DNA of 6,308 bases from an uncultured Clostridia bacterium (GTDB lineage: Bacteria > Bacillota > Clostridia > UBA1381): the NCBI GenBank assembly GCA_934454745.1, contig CAKSGP010000091.1, forward strand, positions 1 to 6,308. The letters are read 5' to 3'. Below the pieces are notes generated by a model. The model had not been told where the DNA came from and did not search any database. It saw only the letters and a program-made list of their open reading frames with translations. Position numbers and translations under genes: made by a program. Below are positions 1 through 6,096 of this stretch, piece by piece. Position 1 is the first letter of the stretch. Each line of letters begins with the position of its first letter.

Positions 1-501
1 GTCTGTATCAGTGCCCATTGAGAATACTGGCTGATTTATCTGTTTGCCTAAAACCTCAAGCTGTTTTACCGCCGCCGGACGATAAACGTCACATGCCGCC
101 ATAAGGGGGCGTCTGCTCTGTTTTGAAAGATAAAGTGCAAGCTTTGCCGTGGCTGTTGTTTTACCTGCACCCTGCAGGCCGCACATCATAATAACCGTAG
201 GAGTCTTACTTGAAAACTGCAACGAGGATGCGGTTGAACCAATCATTTCGGTAAGCTCGTCATTTACTATTTTTACAAGCTGTTGCGATGGGGTAAGAGA
301 TTCTAAAACCTCTGCGCCTAACGCCTTTTCCGAAACCTTATTAACAAACTCTTTTACTATTTTAAAGTTTACATCTGCCTCAAGAAGTGCCAGCTTTATT
401 TCACGCATTGCTTCTTTGATGTCGCTCTCTGTAAGCTTACCCTTGCCGCGAAGCTTTTTAAACACGCCTTGCAGTTTATCGCCAAGACTTTCAAAAGCCA
501 T
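1..501 (-). CDS. ffh: Signal recognition particle protein Ffh (SRP54), N-terminal part
   Basis: Ffh is the GTPase of the bacterial signal recognition particle. It binds 4.5S/6S SRP RNA and signal sequences of nascent chains and docks with FtsY at the membrane. The 167 visible codons hold the N domain (about residues 1-95, with the ALLEADV motif at 38-44) and the start of the G domain. The P-loop GLQGAGKTT is at 108-116, followed by the DVYRPAAVKQL motif at 138-148. The rest of the G domain and the Met-rich M domain lie beyond the window edge; the frame is intact up to base 1. The ATG at 499-501 follows a strong ribosome binding site, GAGAGGAG (bases 510-517). The gene starts 23 bases after the ylxM stop, the classic ylxM-ffh arrangement, so it is probably transcribed from the promoter at 904-932. 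Confidence 0.97.
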   Translation of the reverse strand, partial: MAFESLGDKLQGVFKKLRGKGKLTESDIKEAMREIKLALLEADVNFKIVKEFVNKVSEKALGAEVLESLTPSQQLVKIVNDELTEMIGSTASSLQFSSKTPTVIMMCGLQGAGKTTATAKLALYLSKQSRRPLMAACDVYRPAAVKQLEVLGKQINQPVFSMGTDTD

Positions 502-524
502 ATTATGCACTCCTCTCTGTCAGT

Positions 525-860
525 TTAAAGGTCCTTAGAAACAGATTCGATTAGATTTATTAGTTCTTCCTTTTTATCCTTATCCGATAAATCGTCAATA
601 ACTTTCTTTATTTGGCCAAGTCCGCCGCTTATCCTTTTAAATCTCGCCCCAAGCCCTAACTTTTCTTCAAAGCTTTTAAGGTGCTTTTCACCTTGCTTTA
701 AAAAAGCCATAACGCCTTGACGGCTTATTCCCATATCATCTGCAATCTCGCTTAAGGACAAATCCTGATTGTAATAGCAGTCAAGTGCGAGAGCCTGTTT
801 CTCTGTAAGCAGTCCGCCATAAAAATCAAGCAGAATAACCAAACTTAAATCCTTTGCCAT
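525..860 (-). CDS. ylxM: YlxM/UPF0122 family SRP-associated helix-turn-helix protein
   Basis: Small cytoplasmic protein of 111 residues, the usual family length. Residues about 19-66 form a sigma-70 region 4-like helix-turn-helix (LTEKQALALDCYY, then LSEIADDMGISRQGV at 36-50), followed by a charged helix ending in EEKLGL at 65-70, which is typical of YlxM. The family is encoded next to ffh in Firmicutes, and in streptococci it has been linked to SRP function; its exact role is not settled. The ATG at 858-860 has a ribosome binding site resembling GGTGA (865-869), with a 5-base spacer. The gene is first in the ylxM-ffh operon behind its own near-consensus promoter. ftsY, often found just upstream of ylxM, is absent here: the preceding gene is the Toprim protein. 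Confidence 0.93.
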   Translation of the reverse strand: MAKDLSLVILLDFYGGLLTEKQALALDCYYNQDLSLSEIADDMGISRQGVMAFLKQGEKHLKSFEEKLGLGARFKRISGGLGQIKKVIDDLSDKDKKEELINLIESVSKDL

Positions 861-875
861 TTTTTCACCATCCCG

Positions 876-912
876 GTGTAAAGTAAATTTGATTTACAGG
901 TATATTTTACAC
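876..912. promoter_or_regulatory. Nested inverted repeats over the ylxM -10 and start region
   Basis: Two concentric dyads share nearly the same centre. The inner one is GTAAAT-3 nt-ATTTAC (883-897). The outer arms are GTGTAAA (876-882) and TTTACAC (906-912), with 23 bases between them. The outer arm overlaps the -10 hexamer and the inner dyad overlaps the predicted transcription start. This placement is what a repressor operator would have, but A/T-rich DNA produces such repeats by chance fairly often and I cannot name a regulator. In RNA the inner dyad would be only a weak hairpin. Confidence 0.4.
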
Positions 913-932
913 TATATTTATATGTTTGTCAA
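904..932 (-). promoter_or_regulatory. Sigma-A promoter of ylxM-ffh
   Basis: On the minus strand a perfect -35 TTGACA (927-932) is separated by exactly 17 bases from a -10 TAAAAT (904-909). The predicted start is near 897, giving a leader of roughly 36 bases before the ylxM ATG at 860. Upstream of the -35 the DNA is almost entirely A/T, including TTTTTTAATA at 941-950, which could act as an UP element. It lies between the stop of the Toprim gene and ylxM, so the SRP genes can be expressed independently of the ruvAB cluster. Confidence 0.85.
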
Positions 933-958
933 TAGTTTTATATTAAAAAATATTTGTT

Positions 959-1552
959 TTATTCCTTAAGTCTTTGTACAATTTTCACTAATTCATCATA
1001 AGTATATAGCCTGTTTAGGACATCAAGGAGCATATTCGCCGAGATTTTTGCAGGGATATTTATGGTCTTTGCGAGCCTTTGACGTAAAATTGCCGAGCCT
1101 TTACCTCCTGAAAGACCTAACATATATAGGTCAGCTTTTGTTATGTCCGAGCTTTTGAGCTCTTTAATTTCGTCATCTATTTCACAGCCTGCATCACGCA
1201 ACGCCTTAATTATAATCTCCTCGCTCATACCTTCAACGCCTAAAAGTCCCTCTTTTGAGGCATTTCTCTTTCTGCGTTCCTTGCCCGCAATATCGGGGAT
1301 GTATGCGTGCTTAACAGTGCCGTGGGTGATTTTCTGCTTTATAAAGTTTCTTATTCTCATTCCTGCCGAGTCAGAATCAGTAAATATAACAATCCCAGTC
1401 TTTTTTGCCATCTCCTGAATTGTTTTTATATAATCCTCATTTGTATAAACTGCAAATCCGTGGGTTGTAAGGATTATACCGTCCAAAAATCCCGACAGCT
1501 TTATTTTATCGTAATTACCTTCAACAATAACGGCTTCTTTGATTTTATACAT
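959..1552 (-). CDS. Toprim/DUF4093 protein related to ribonuclease M5
   Basis: A 197-residue cytoplasmic protein with an N-terminal Toprim domain (about 5-90) and a C-terminal DUF4093-type domain, as in RNase M5 (RnmV), the 5S rRNA maturase of low-GC Gram-positives. Toprim acidic residues are present: E11 in VEGNYD, and D59 and D61 in FTDSDSAG. A basic stretch KERRKRNASK (91-100) leads into LGVEG (104-108), matching the position of the GVEH motif of RNase M5. The LGLSGG motif (145-150) and the RQRLAK helix also match the M5 C-terminal half. The motif TDSDSAG differs from TDPDFPG of Bacillus RnmV, so this may be the separate clostridial paralogue and its substrate may not be 5S rRNA. The start at 1552 is the only in-frame ATG after a stop; AGAGGAA (1563-1569) lies rather far upstream. 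It ends the ruvA-led cluster. Confidence 0.85.
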   Translation of the reverse strand: MYKIKEAVIVEGNYDKIKLSGFLDGIILTTHGFAVYTNEDYIKTIQEMAKKTGIVIFTDSDSAGMRIRNFIKQKITHGTVKHAYIPDIAGKERRKRNASKEGLLGVEGMSEEIIIKALRDAGCEIDDEIKELKSSDITKADLYMLGLSGGKGSAILRQRLAKTINIPAKISANMLLDVLNRLYTYDELVKIVQRLKE

Positions 1553-1597
1553 ATTGCCATTTTTCCTCTTTTAACACAAATACCATCCGAAGTATTA

Positions 1598-2737
1598 TCA
1601 ATAAGTTAAATTATAATCATATAATTTAGCCAACTCTTTTTCTATACCTTCAAATTCGGTATTATCAAGAAGCTCAGCCCTCACAAAACGATAAAGCCTA
1701 CCCCTGACTCCTTGTACAGGTGAATTCAAAAGATGAGTGGCAAAATAAATCGAAATGTTGTTTTCTCTGTCTATGGCAAGGTATGCGCCTGCTGCACCGC
1801 CCCAACCGAAATCAATATTAGCCTTATCGCCTTTAGGGCATCTTACACCCAAACCATAACCGTGTGTATCTTTATGCCAATAATGCATCTTTTGATACTC
1901 TGTCAAACGATCTGTTGCCATAAGGTCAACTGTTTCCTTTTTTAAAAGAATATTATTGCGAAGCCCTTCTAAAAATCTGATATAATCATCAACAGTGGAA
2001 ATTCCACCTGCACCTCCTGAAGCATACTCACCGCCCAATTTATAACGTACATTGTTTTTGCCTACGTTTACTAATTTACCATTTTCATAACTGTATTGCT
2101 GTGCAATGCTTTCAATTTCCGATTCAGGCAGCATAAAGGAGGAGTCTTTCATTCCCACAACATCAAAAATATTCTTTTGAACGTAATCCTCAAACTTTTC
2201 ACCCGATACAACCTCAACAAAAGCCGCAAGAACATCATGACAAAGGCTGTATTCCCATCTGTCACCCGGCTCAAACAAAAGCGGTTCTTTTGCAAGATAT
2301 TTCATCGTTTCCCTTGTCGGGCATCTGCCCCCTGTGTCCTTTCTGCATTGCACTAATAACGGACTATTAAGATCATAGGAAAATCCGGCACTCATCTCAA
2401 ACAAATGCTTTATTAAAATCGGATTTTCTGCATCTTTTATACCGTCTTCTGTCTTAACATACATTTCTTTAAATTCAGGCATATAGTCCGAAAGCTTATC
2501 ATCTAATGAGAACAACCCCTTTTCCCAGAGCTGTAATGCCGCCGTACAGGTTATGGGTTTTGAACACGAGTAAATGTTATATCTTTCATTTCCCTTCATT
2601 TTTATCTTGTTTTCATAATCACTGTAACCGTTCATATAACGGAGTATACATTCTCCGTCCTTATAAACGGCAAGATCAAATCCGGGCACCCCCGCGTCAA
2701 GAAACGAATCGCAAAATAATTTGGTTTTTTCAAACAT
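1598..2737 (-). CDS. Serine hydrolase of the beta-lactamase family (class C / penicillin-binding-protein fold)
   Basis: A 379-residue protein of the Beta-lactamase superfamily (PF00144 type), whose members include class C enzymes, D-alanyl-D-alanine peptidases and esterases. The nucleophile motif SxxK is S57-C-S-K60, followed by a helix typical of the family. The second motif is Y163-S-L-C-H, with S-L in place of the Y-x-N of true class C beta-lactamases; YSxxHD is common in esterase-like members. The third motif region is GWGGAAGAY (311-319), in place of KTG. There is no signal peptide or membrane segment, so it is probably cytoplasmic, and a role in antibiotic resistance is unlikely. The substrate cannot be read from sequence. 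The ATG at 2737 has a good ribosome binding site, AGGGGGA (2744-2750), and begins 27 bases after the amidase stop, in the same direction. Confidence 0.88.
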   Translation of the reverse strand: MFEKTKLFCDSFLDAGVPGFDLAVYKDGECILRYMNGYSDYENKIKMKGNERYNIYSCSKPITCTAALQLWEKGLFSLDDKLSDYMPEFKEMYVKTEDGIKDAENPILIKHLFEMSAGFSYDLNSPLLVQCRKDTGGRCPTRETMKYLAKEPLLFEPGDRWEYSLCHDVLAAFVEVVSGEKFEDYVQKNIFDVVGMKDSSFMLPESEIESIAQQYSYENGKLVNVGKNNVRYKLGGEYASGGAGGISTVDDYIRFLEGLRNNILLKKETVDLMATDRLTEYQKMHYWHKDTHGYGLGVRCPKGDKANIDFGWGGAAGAYLAIDRENNISIYFATHLLNSPVQGVRGRLYRFVRAELLDNTEFEGIEKELAKLYDYNLTY

Positions 2738-2764
2738 AAATATTCCCCCTATTTTTATTATTCA

Positions 2765-4324
2765 CTATGGTACATTTACATAGTGGATTGTATTGATTAT
2801 TCCCTCTGCAATTCCCATGGCAGTCTTATTCTGATAGTCGTCAGAGCACATCAGCTTAAGCTCGCCATCATTTGATATAAAGCCCACCTCAACCAAGACC
2901 GCAGGCATATTTGCACGGCGTGTTACCGCCCAGTTTGCCATTCTGACACCTCGGTCTGTGGATTTCATATACTTTAACATTCCGTTAAGAACGTTTGTTG
3001 CAAATCTCTGGCTTGTGAGTCCGTATTCATCATCATTATTTTCCTCGGAATAATAAACCTCTGTGCCCTTTGCATCCGTTGCCGTTGCAGAATTTATATG
3101 TATGCTTACAAACAACGCACAATCCCTGTCATTTGCCATTTCGGGACGCTCTGCAAGAGTCGGAAGTGTATCGCCTGTTCTTGTCATAGCAGTTTTATAG
3201 CCGTTTCTTGCAAGGATTGCCTTAACCTTATATGTTATAGATAAGGTTAAATCCTTTTCTTTTATTGTTCTACCATTGAGAGTGCCGAGAGCTCCGGGAT
3301 CTGAGCCGCCGTGTCCCGCATCTAACATTATTATTTTCTTTGCATCAGCCGCCGATGCCTGTACTATTCCCGTATTATAATGGGAGTCTGTTGCAGATGG
3401 CTTCTTTGTAGGTGTAGGTGTTGCTGTTGGCTTTGATGTGGCAGATGTAGCTTTTACACTGGCTGTTATGGTGAGGTTTTTTCCGCTTATATCTACATCA
3501 TAAGAGTTGAGATTAGTAACATCTATTACTATTCTTGCACGTTCGCTGTCAACGCCTACACGTACTGATTTAATTAAATCCGAATCGGTATTTATTGTCT
3601 CGGTATCCACTTTATACTTTGCATTTTTTATATCAACGACAACACGTTCAGGTGATGAAAGCTTAAAGTATGATACAGCACCCTCCAAGGAGCTGTCACA
3701 GGCAACCTTGACCCTGATTTTTGTATTTGTAACCATTTCGGCTTTTATTGAATTTATTTTAAGCTTACTATCTGTAATCACAGGTGCAGATGTAGGCTTT
3801 GATGTGGGAGATGGTGTTGATACAGGAGTATCGTCTGATATATTTATCTTTCCTGTCGCTCCGTCAAAATCGACATTCATTCCCACGCTTTCGCTTATAA
3901 ACCGCACAGGAACCATAGTTTTTGTTAACTCGCCTGGTTTATATATAAGCTTCGGCACAACATTATCAGGGATTTTTACCGGCTGACCGTTTATATATGC
4001 ACGGTTATTATTTATGTGCATTGTTATACGCATATTTTTATAATTAACCTTAACGCACTTTGAATCTCCGTCATAGTCAACTGTTGCACCGCAGGTTTCA
4101 AATACCTCACGAACAGGAACAAGGGCGTGGTCATTAAAAATAATAGGCTCCATTGCCGATTCGATTTTTTTGCCGTTTACATACAGCTTGTACACCTCAC
4201 CGGTATATAGATGTGTGGCACCGTCATAACAAATCTGAATACCTGCGGCGTTTGCCGGAATATATAAAGTAAACATATAAACCATAATAAGCACCGAAAT
4301 AATCAGTTTTCTCATAAAGTTCAC
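2765..4324 (-). CDS. Secreted N-acetylmuramoyl-L-alanine amidase with CuAO-like, AMIN and Amidase_3 domains
   Basis: A 519-residue exported cell-wall hydrolase that should cleave the bond between MurNAc and L-alanine in peptidoglycan. A signal peptide (1-26, cleavage after ANA) is followed by a copper-amine-oxidase N-like domain (about 40-163) with two similar units, VPVREVFE...VDYDG (69-85) and VPVRFISE...VDFDG (138-154). A Pro/Thr linker (165-183), an AMIN domain (about 188-290, probably wall-targeting), a second Pro/Thr linker (294-312) and a complete Amidase_3 domain (about 330-515) follow. Zinc ligands are H338 (LDAGHGG), E356 and H409 (SIHIN); the catalytic glutamate is E479 (VEVGFISN). 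The first codon is GTG at 4324; an in-frame ATG at 4315 (residue 4) is equally likely and gives a typical MRKLI signal-peptide start. The gene ends with tandem stops TAG TGA. It sits 25 bases after ruvB. Confidence 0.93.
   Translation of the reverse strand: MNFMRKLIISVLIMVYMFTLYIPANAAGIQICYDGATHLYTGEVYKLYVNGKKIESAMEPIIFNDHALVPVREVFETCGATVDYDGDSKCVKVNYKNMRITMHINNNRAYINGQPVKIPDNVVPKLIYKPGELTKTMVPVRFISESVGMNVDFDGATGKINISDDTPVSTPSPTSKPTSAPVITDSKLKINSIKAEMVTNTKIRVKVACDSSLEGAVSYFKLSSPERVVVDIKNAKYKVDTETINTDSDLIKSVRVGVDSERARIVIDVTNLNSYDVDISGKNLTITASVKATSATSKPTATPTPTKKPSATDSHYNTGIVQASAADAKKIIMLDAGHGGSDPGALGTLNGRTIKEKDLTLSITYKVKAILARNGYKTAMTRTGDTLPTLAERPEMANDRDCALFVSIHINSATATDAKGTEVYYSEENNDDEYGLTSQRFATNVLNGMLKYMKSTDRGVRMANWAVTRRANMPAVLVEVGFISNDGELKLMCSDDYQNKTAMGIAEGIINTIHYVNVP
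3429..3447 (-). repeat. Linker repeat copy 2 in the amidase gene
   Basis: A 19-base segment that matches 3795-3813 with one mismatch (C versus G at the 14th base). It encodes the SATSKPT portion of the Pro/Thr linker between the AMIN and Amidase_3 domains (around residues 294-300). Both copies are in the same reading frame. Confidence 0.7.
3795..3813 (-). repeat. Linker repeat copy 1 in the amidase gene
   Basis: Partner of the 19-base segment at 3429-3447. It encodes the SPTSKPT portion of the Pro/Thr linker between the CuAO-like and AMIN domains (around residues 172-178). The shared codons suggest that the linkers arose by local duplication, or are kept alike by recombination. Confidence 0.7.
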
Positions 4325-4325
4325 A

Positions 4326-4339
4326 CCCTCTCTTCCTTT
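4326..4339 (-). promoter_or_regulatory. Double ribosome binding site that leaves the amidase start ambiguous
   Basis: On the minus strand this is AAAGGAA (4333-4339) followed directly by GAGAGGG (4326-4332). The first part, AGGA, is 9 bases from the GTG at 4324. The second, GAGGG, is 10 bases from the ATG at 4315. Each start therefore has a suitably placed site, and the two products differ by three residues before the signal peptide. Confidence 0.6.
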
Positions 4340-4349
4340 CTTTTGTTAT

Positions 4350-5357
4350 TTATTCCGCAAAGGGAATATCAAAATGCTCGTAAGCAAGCTTTGTAGCAAC
4401 TCTGCCTCTTGGAGTTCTTGAAATAAAACCAAGCTGTAAGAGGTAAGGCTCATAAACATCTTCAATGGTGTTTGGTTCCTCACCGATTGTAGCGGCAAGC
4501 GTTTCAAGTCCCACAGGGCCGCCACCAAAGTTCTCTATCATTGCACAAATCATTCTGCTGTCTATTGAATCAAGACCGAGTTCGTCAACCTCAAGCCGTT
4601 TTAAAGCCATATCGGCAACCTCGTGGGTTATAACGCCGTTTGCCTTAACCTGCGCAAAGTCACGGACACGCTTTAGGAATCTGTTCGCAAGACGGGGCGT
4701 TCCCCGCGAGCGTGAGGCAATCTCTGCCGCACCGTCATTATCAATTGCAACATCTAAAAGACCTGCACTTCTTTTTACTATCTCTGTAAGCTCATCGGTC
4801 GTATATAACTCAAGCCTTGAAATAACACCGAAGCGGTCACGCAAGGGTGCCGTAAGCAAGCCTACACGTGTTGTAGCACCAATCAAAGTGAATTTAGGCA
4901 AGTCAATTCTTATTGACTTTGCCGCCGGACCTTTACCAATTATAATGTCAAGGGAATAATCCTCCATTGCAGGATAGAGTATCTCCTCTACTGTTCGTGA
5001 CATACGATGAATTTCGTCTATGAACAAAATATCGTGCTCGGACAGATTAGTTAAAATCGCCGCAAGGTCCCCTGCCTTTTCAATTGCAGGTCCGCTTGTT
5101 ATCCTTATATTAACGCCCATCTCATTTGCAATAATTCCTGCAAGAGTTGTTTTTCCAAGTCCCGGCGGTCCGTAAAGGAGCACGTGGTCAAGCGCCTCTT
5201 TACGCTCCAATGCCGCCTGTATGTATATTTCAAGATTTTCTTTTGCCTTCTCCTGACCGATATATTCCTCAAATCTGTGGGGACGCAGACCATATTCAAT
5301 ATCCGTATCTTCTGCTATCATTCCGGCAGTAACAAAGCGCTCATCTTCATCAAACAT
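4350..5357 (-). CDS. ruvB: Holliday junction branch migration ATPase RuvB
   Basis: RuvB is the AAA+ motor that forms hexameric rings on DNA and, with RuvA, drives branch migration of Holliday junctions in recombination and repair. The 335-residue product is full length. It has the RuvB signature LRPHRFEEYIGQ (24-35), Walker A GPPGLGKTT (63-71), Walker B IDEIH (113-117), sensor 1 GATTR (160-164), the arginine-finger segment PLRDRFG (171-177) and sensor 2 GTPRLANRF (219-227). A C-terminal winged-helix domain (about 262-330) includes GPVGLETLA and the conserved end FISRTPRGR. The ATG at 5357 has a very good ribosome binding site, CGGAGGAA (5363-5370), directly next to the ruvA stop (5371-5373), so translation is probably coupled. 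All catalytic motifs are intact. Confidence 0.98.
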   Translation of the reverse strand: MFDEDERFVTAGMIAEDTDIEYGLRPHRFEEYIGQEKAKENLEIYIQAALERKEALDHVLLYGPPGLGKTTLAGIIANEMGVNIRITSGPAIEKAGDLAAILTNLSEHDILFIDEIHRMSRTVEEILYPAMEDYSLDIIIGKGPAAKSIRIDLPKFTLIGATTRVGLLTAPLRDRFGVISRLELYTTDELTEIVKRSAGLLDVAIDNDGAAEIASRSRGTPRLANRFLKRVRDFAQVKANGVITHEVADMALKRLEVDELGLDSIDSRMICAMIENFGGGPVGLETLAATIGEEPNTIEDVYEPYLLQLGFISRTPRGRVATKLAYEHFDIPFAE

Positions 5358-5370
5358 TGATATTCCTCCG

Positions 5371-5970
5371 TTACATCAGCTCTAAGAGAGCCTTTTTAAT
5401 AAGCTCCTCTGTTGAGAGTGACGAGTCAAGCTTCAAAAGTATATTTTTTGCATCCTGTGCACTGTAACCCAATACAACAAGTGCACTCATTGCCTCGGCA
5501 CGTGAATCAGTTATGGTTTCCTCTGCCGCAGTAACTATTACGCCGTCATCATCTATACCAAGGGAGTCATTGTCTATTTTATCTTTAAGCTCAAGAATAA
5601 TCCTCTTTGCCGCTTTAGGACCCACTCCCGATGCCTTTGTAATAAGCTTTTCATCACCAGTAACGATTGCCGCCGCAAGCTTTTGAGGTGATGCAACCGA
5701 CAGCAGTGCAAGTCCTGCTTTTGGGCCTACTCCGGATACGGATATGAGAAGCAGGAACATTTTTCGTTCCTCCTCGCTTATGAAGCCGTAAAGCTCCATT
5801 GCATCCTCTCTTACATTAAGATGCGTATAAACAGTCACATCTCCGCCGATTTTCCCTGATTTTTCAATACATTCAAGTGATGTATATATTTTATATCCCA
5901 CACCTGAGGCATCGACTACAATATAGTTATCACCCTTTGATGCAAGCGTTCCTTTTATATAGTAATACAT
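5371..5970 (-). CDS. ruvA: Holliday junction branch migration protein RuvA
   Basis: RuvA tetramers bind the four-way junction and load RuvB. The 199-residue protein has the three expected domains: an OB fold (about 1-62, starting MYYYIKG, with VREDAMELYGF at 53-63), two helix-hairpin-helix motifs (VSGVGPKAGLALL, 78-90; ASGVGPKAAKRIILELK, 113-129) and, after an acidic linker (132-150), domain III (about 155-199), which contacts RuvB. The ATG at 5970 follows GGGGAA (5976-5981). ruvA is the first gene of its operon, about 85 bases downstream of the predicted transcription start. ruvC, which often precedes ruvA, is not adjacent: the upstream gene ends at 6183 and its visible end does not look like RuvC. 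Confidence 0.97.
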   Translation of the reverse strand: MYYYIKGTLASKGDNYIVVDASGVGYKIYTSLECIEKSGKIGGDVTVYTHLNVREDAMELYGFISEEERKMFLLLISVSGVGPKAGLALLSVASPQKLAAAIVTGDEKLITKASGVGPKAAKRIILELKDKIDNDSLGIDDDGVIVTAAEETITDSRAEAMSALVVLGYSAQDAKNILLKLDSSLSTEELIKKALLELM

Positions 5971-5986
5971 AAATATTCCCCATTTT

Positions 5987-6004
5987 TTGCGGAACTCTCC
6001 GCAA
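5987..6004 (-). promoter_or_regulatory. Short GC-rich hairpin in the ruvA leader
   Basis: A perfect 7-bp stem TTGCGGA / TCCGCAA with a 4-base loop lies in the 5' untranslated region, about 6 bases upstream of the ruvA ribosome binding site. It is the most GC-rich patch of the leader. On the minus strand the stem is followed by A residues, not T, so it is not an intrinsic terminator. It could affect message stability or access to the start site, or bind a protein at the DNA level. Confidence 0.4.
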
Positions 6005-6052
6005 TTACAGTCACATTTCTCATATCAATAACATTATGCGGAAAATATTCCA

Positions 6053-6096
6053 TTATATTGACATAATATCACAAACAGGCAACTATGTCAATATAA
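6053..6096. promoter_or_regulatory. Long perfect inverted repeat surrounding the ruvAB promoter
   Basis: Two 13-base arms, 6053-6065 and 6084-6096, are perfect reverse complements separated by 18 bases. The upstream arm contains the whole -35 hexamer. The downstream arm overlaps the -10 and runs to near the predicted start. Arm centres are 31 bases apart, close to three helical turns, so a dimer or tetramer could bind both on one face of the DNA. It does not resemble the GAAC-N4-GTTC LexA box of Firmicutes. The operator role is inferred from position only. Confidence 0.5.
6063..6091 (-). promoter_or_regulatory. Sigma-A promoter of the ruvAB cluster
   Basis: On the minus strand the -35 is TTGACA (6086-6091) and the -10 is TATTAT (6063-6068), with exactly 17 bases between. 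A TG one base before the -10 adds an extended -10 element. The predicted start is near 6056. An A/T-rich stretch upstream, with TTTTTTAATA at 6100-6109, may serve as an UP element. No other promoter is evident before ylxM, so this one probably drives ruvA, ruvB and the three genes after them. Confidence 0.85.

Noticed and set aside
149..538. Plus-strand open frame of 129 codons
   Set aside because: It is antisense to ffh, whose P-loop and N-domain motifs are unmistakable; the plus-strand product has biased, non-globular composition.
876..898. GlnR/TnrA-type site (TGTNA-N7-TNACA) at the ylxM promoter
   Set aside because: The TGTAAA and TTTACA arms are spaced wrongly for the 17-base consensus.
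941..958. Intrinsic terminator after the Toprim gene
   Set aside because: Only a 5-bp all-A/T stem (ATATT/AATAT) can form, with no GC core; read-through into ylxM-ffh cannot be excluded.
1598..2737. Beta-lactam resistance gene
   Set aside because: The fold is related, but the second and third motifs are not those of class C beta-lactamases and there is no signal peptide.
3507..3986. Plus-strand open frame of 159 codons
   Set aside because: It is antisense to the AMIN and CuAO-like region of the amidase; no ribosome binding site or recognisable motif.
4465..4959. Plus-strand open frame of 164 codons
   Set aside because: It is the complement of the conserved RuvB coding region, and the product is Ser/Arg-rich with no motif.
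5989..6003. LexA (SOS) box upstream of ruvA
   Set aside because: The GGAACTCTCC segment does not contain the GTTC half needed for GAAC-N4-GTTC, and no other match is visible in the leader or promoter.
6058..6086. Divergent plus-strand promoter (TTGACA at 6058-6063, AACTAT at 6081-6086)
   Set aside because: The TTGACA is a by-product of the inverted repeat, the -10 is poor and no plus-strand gene follows.
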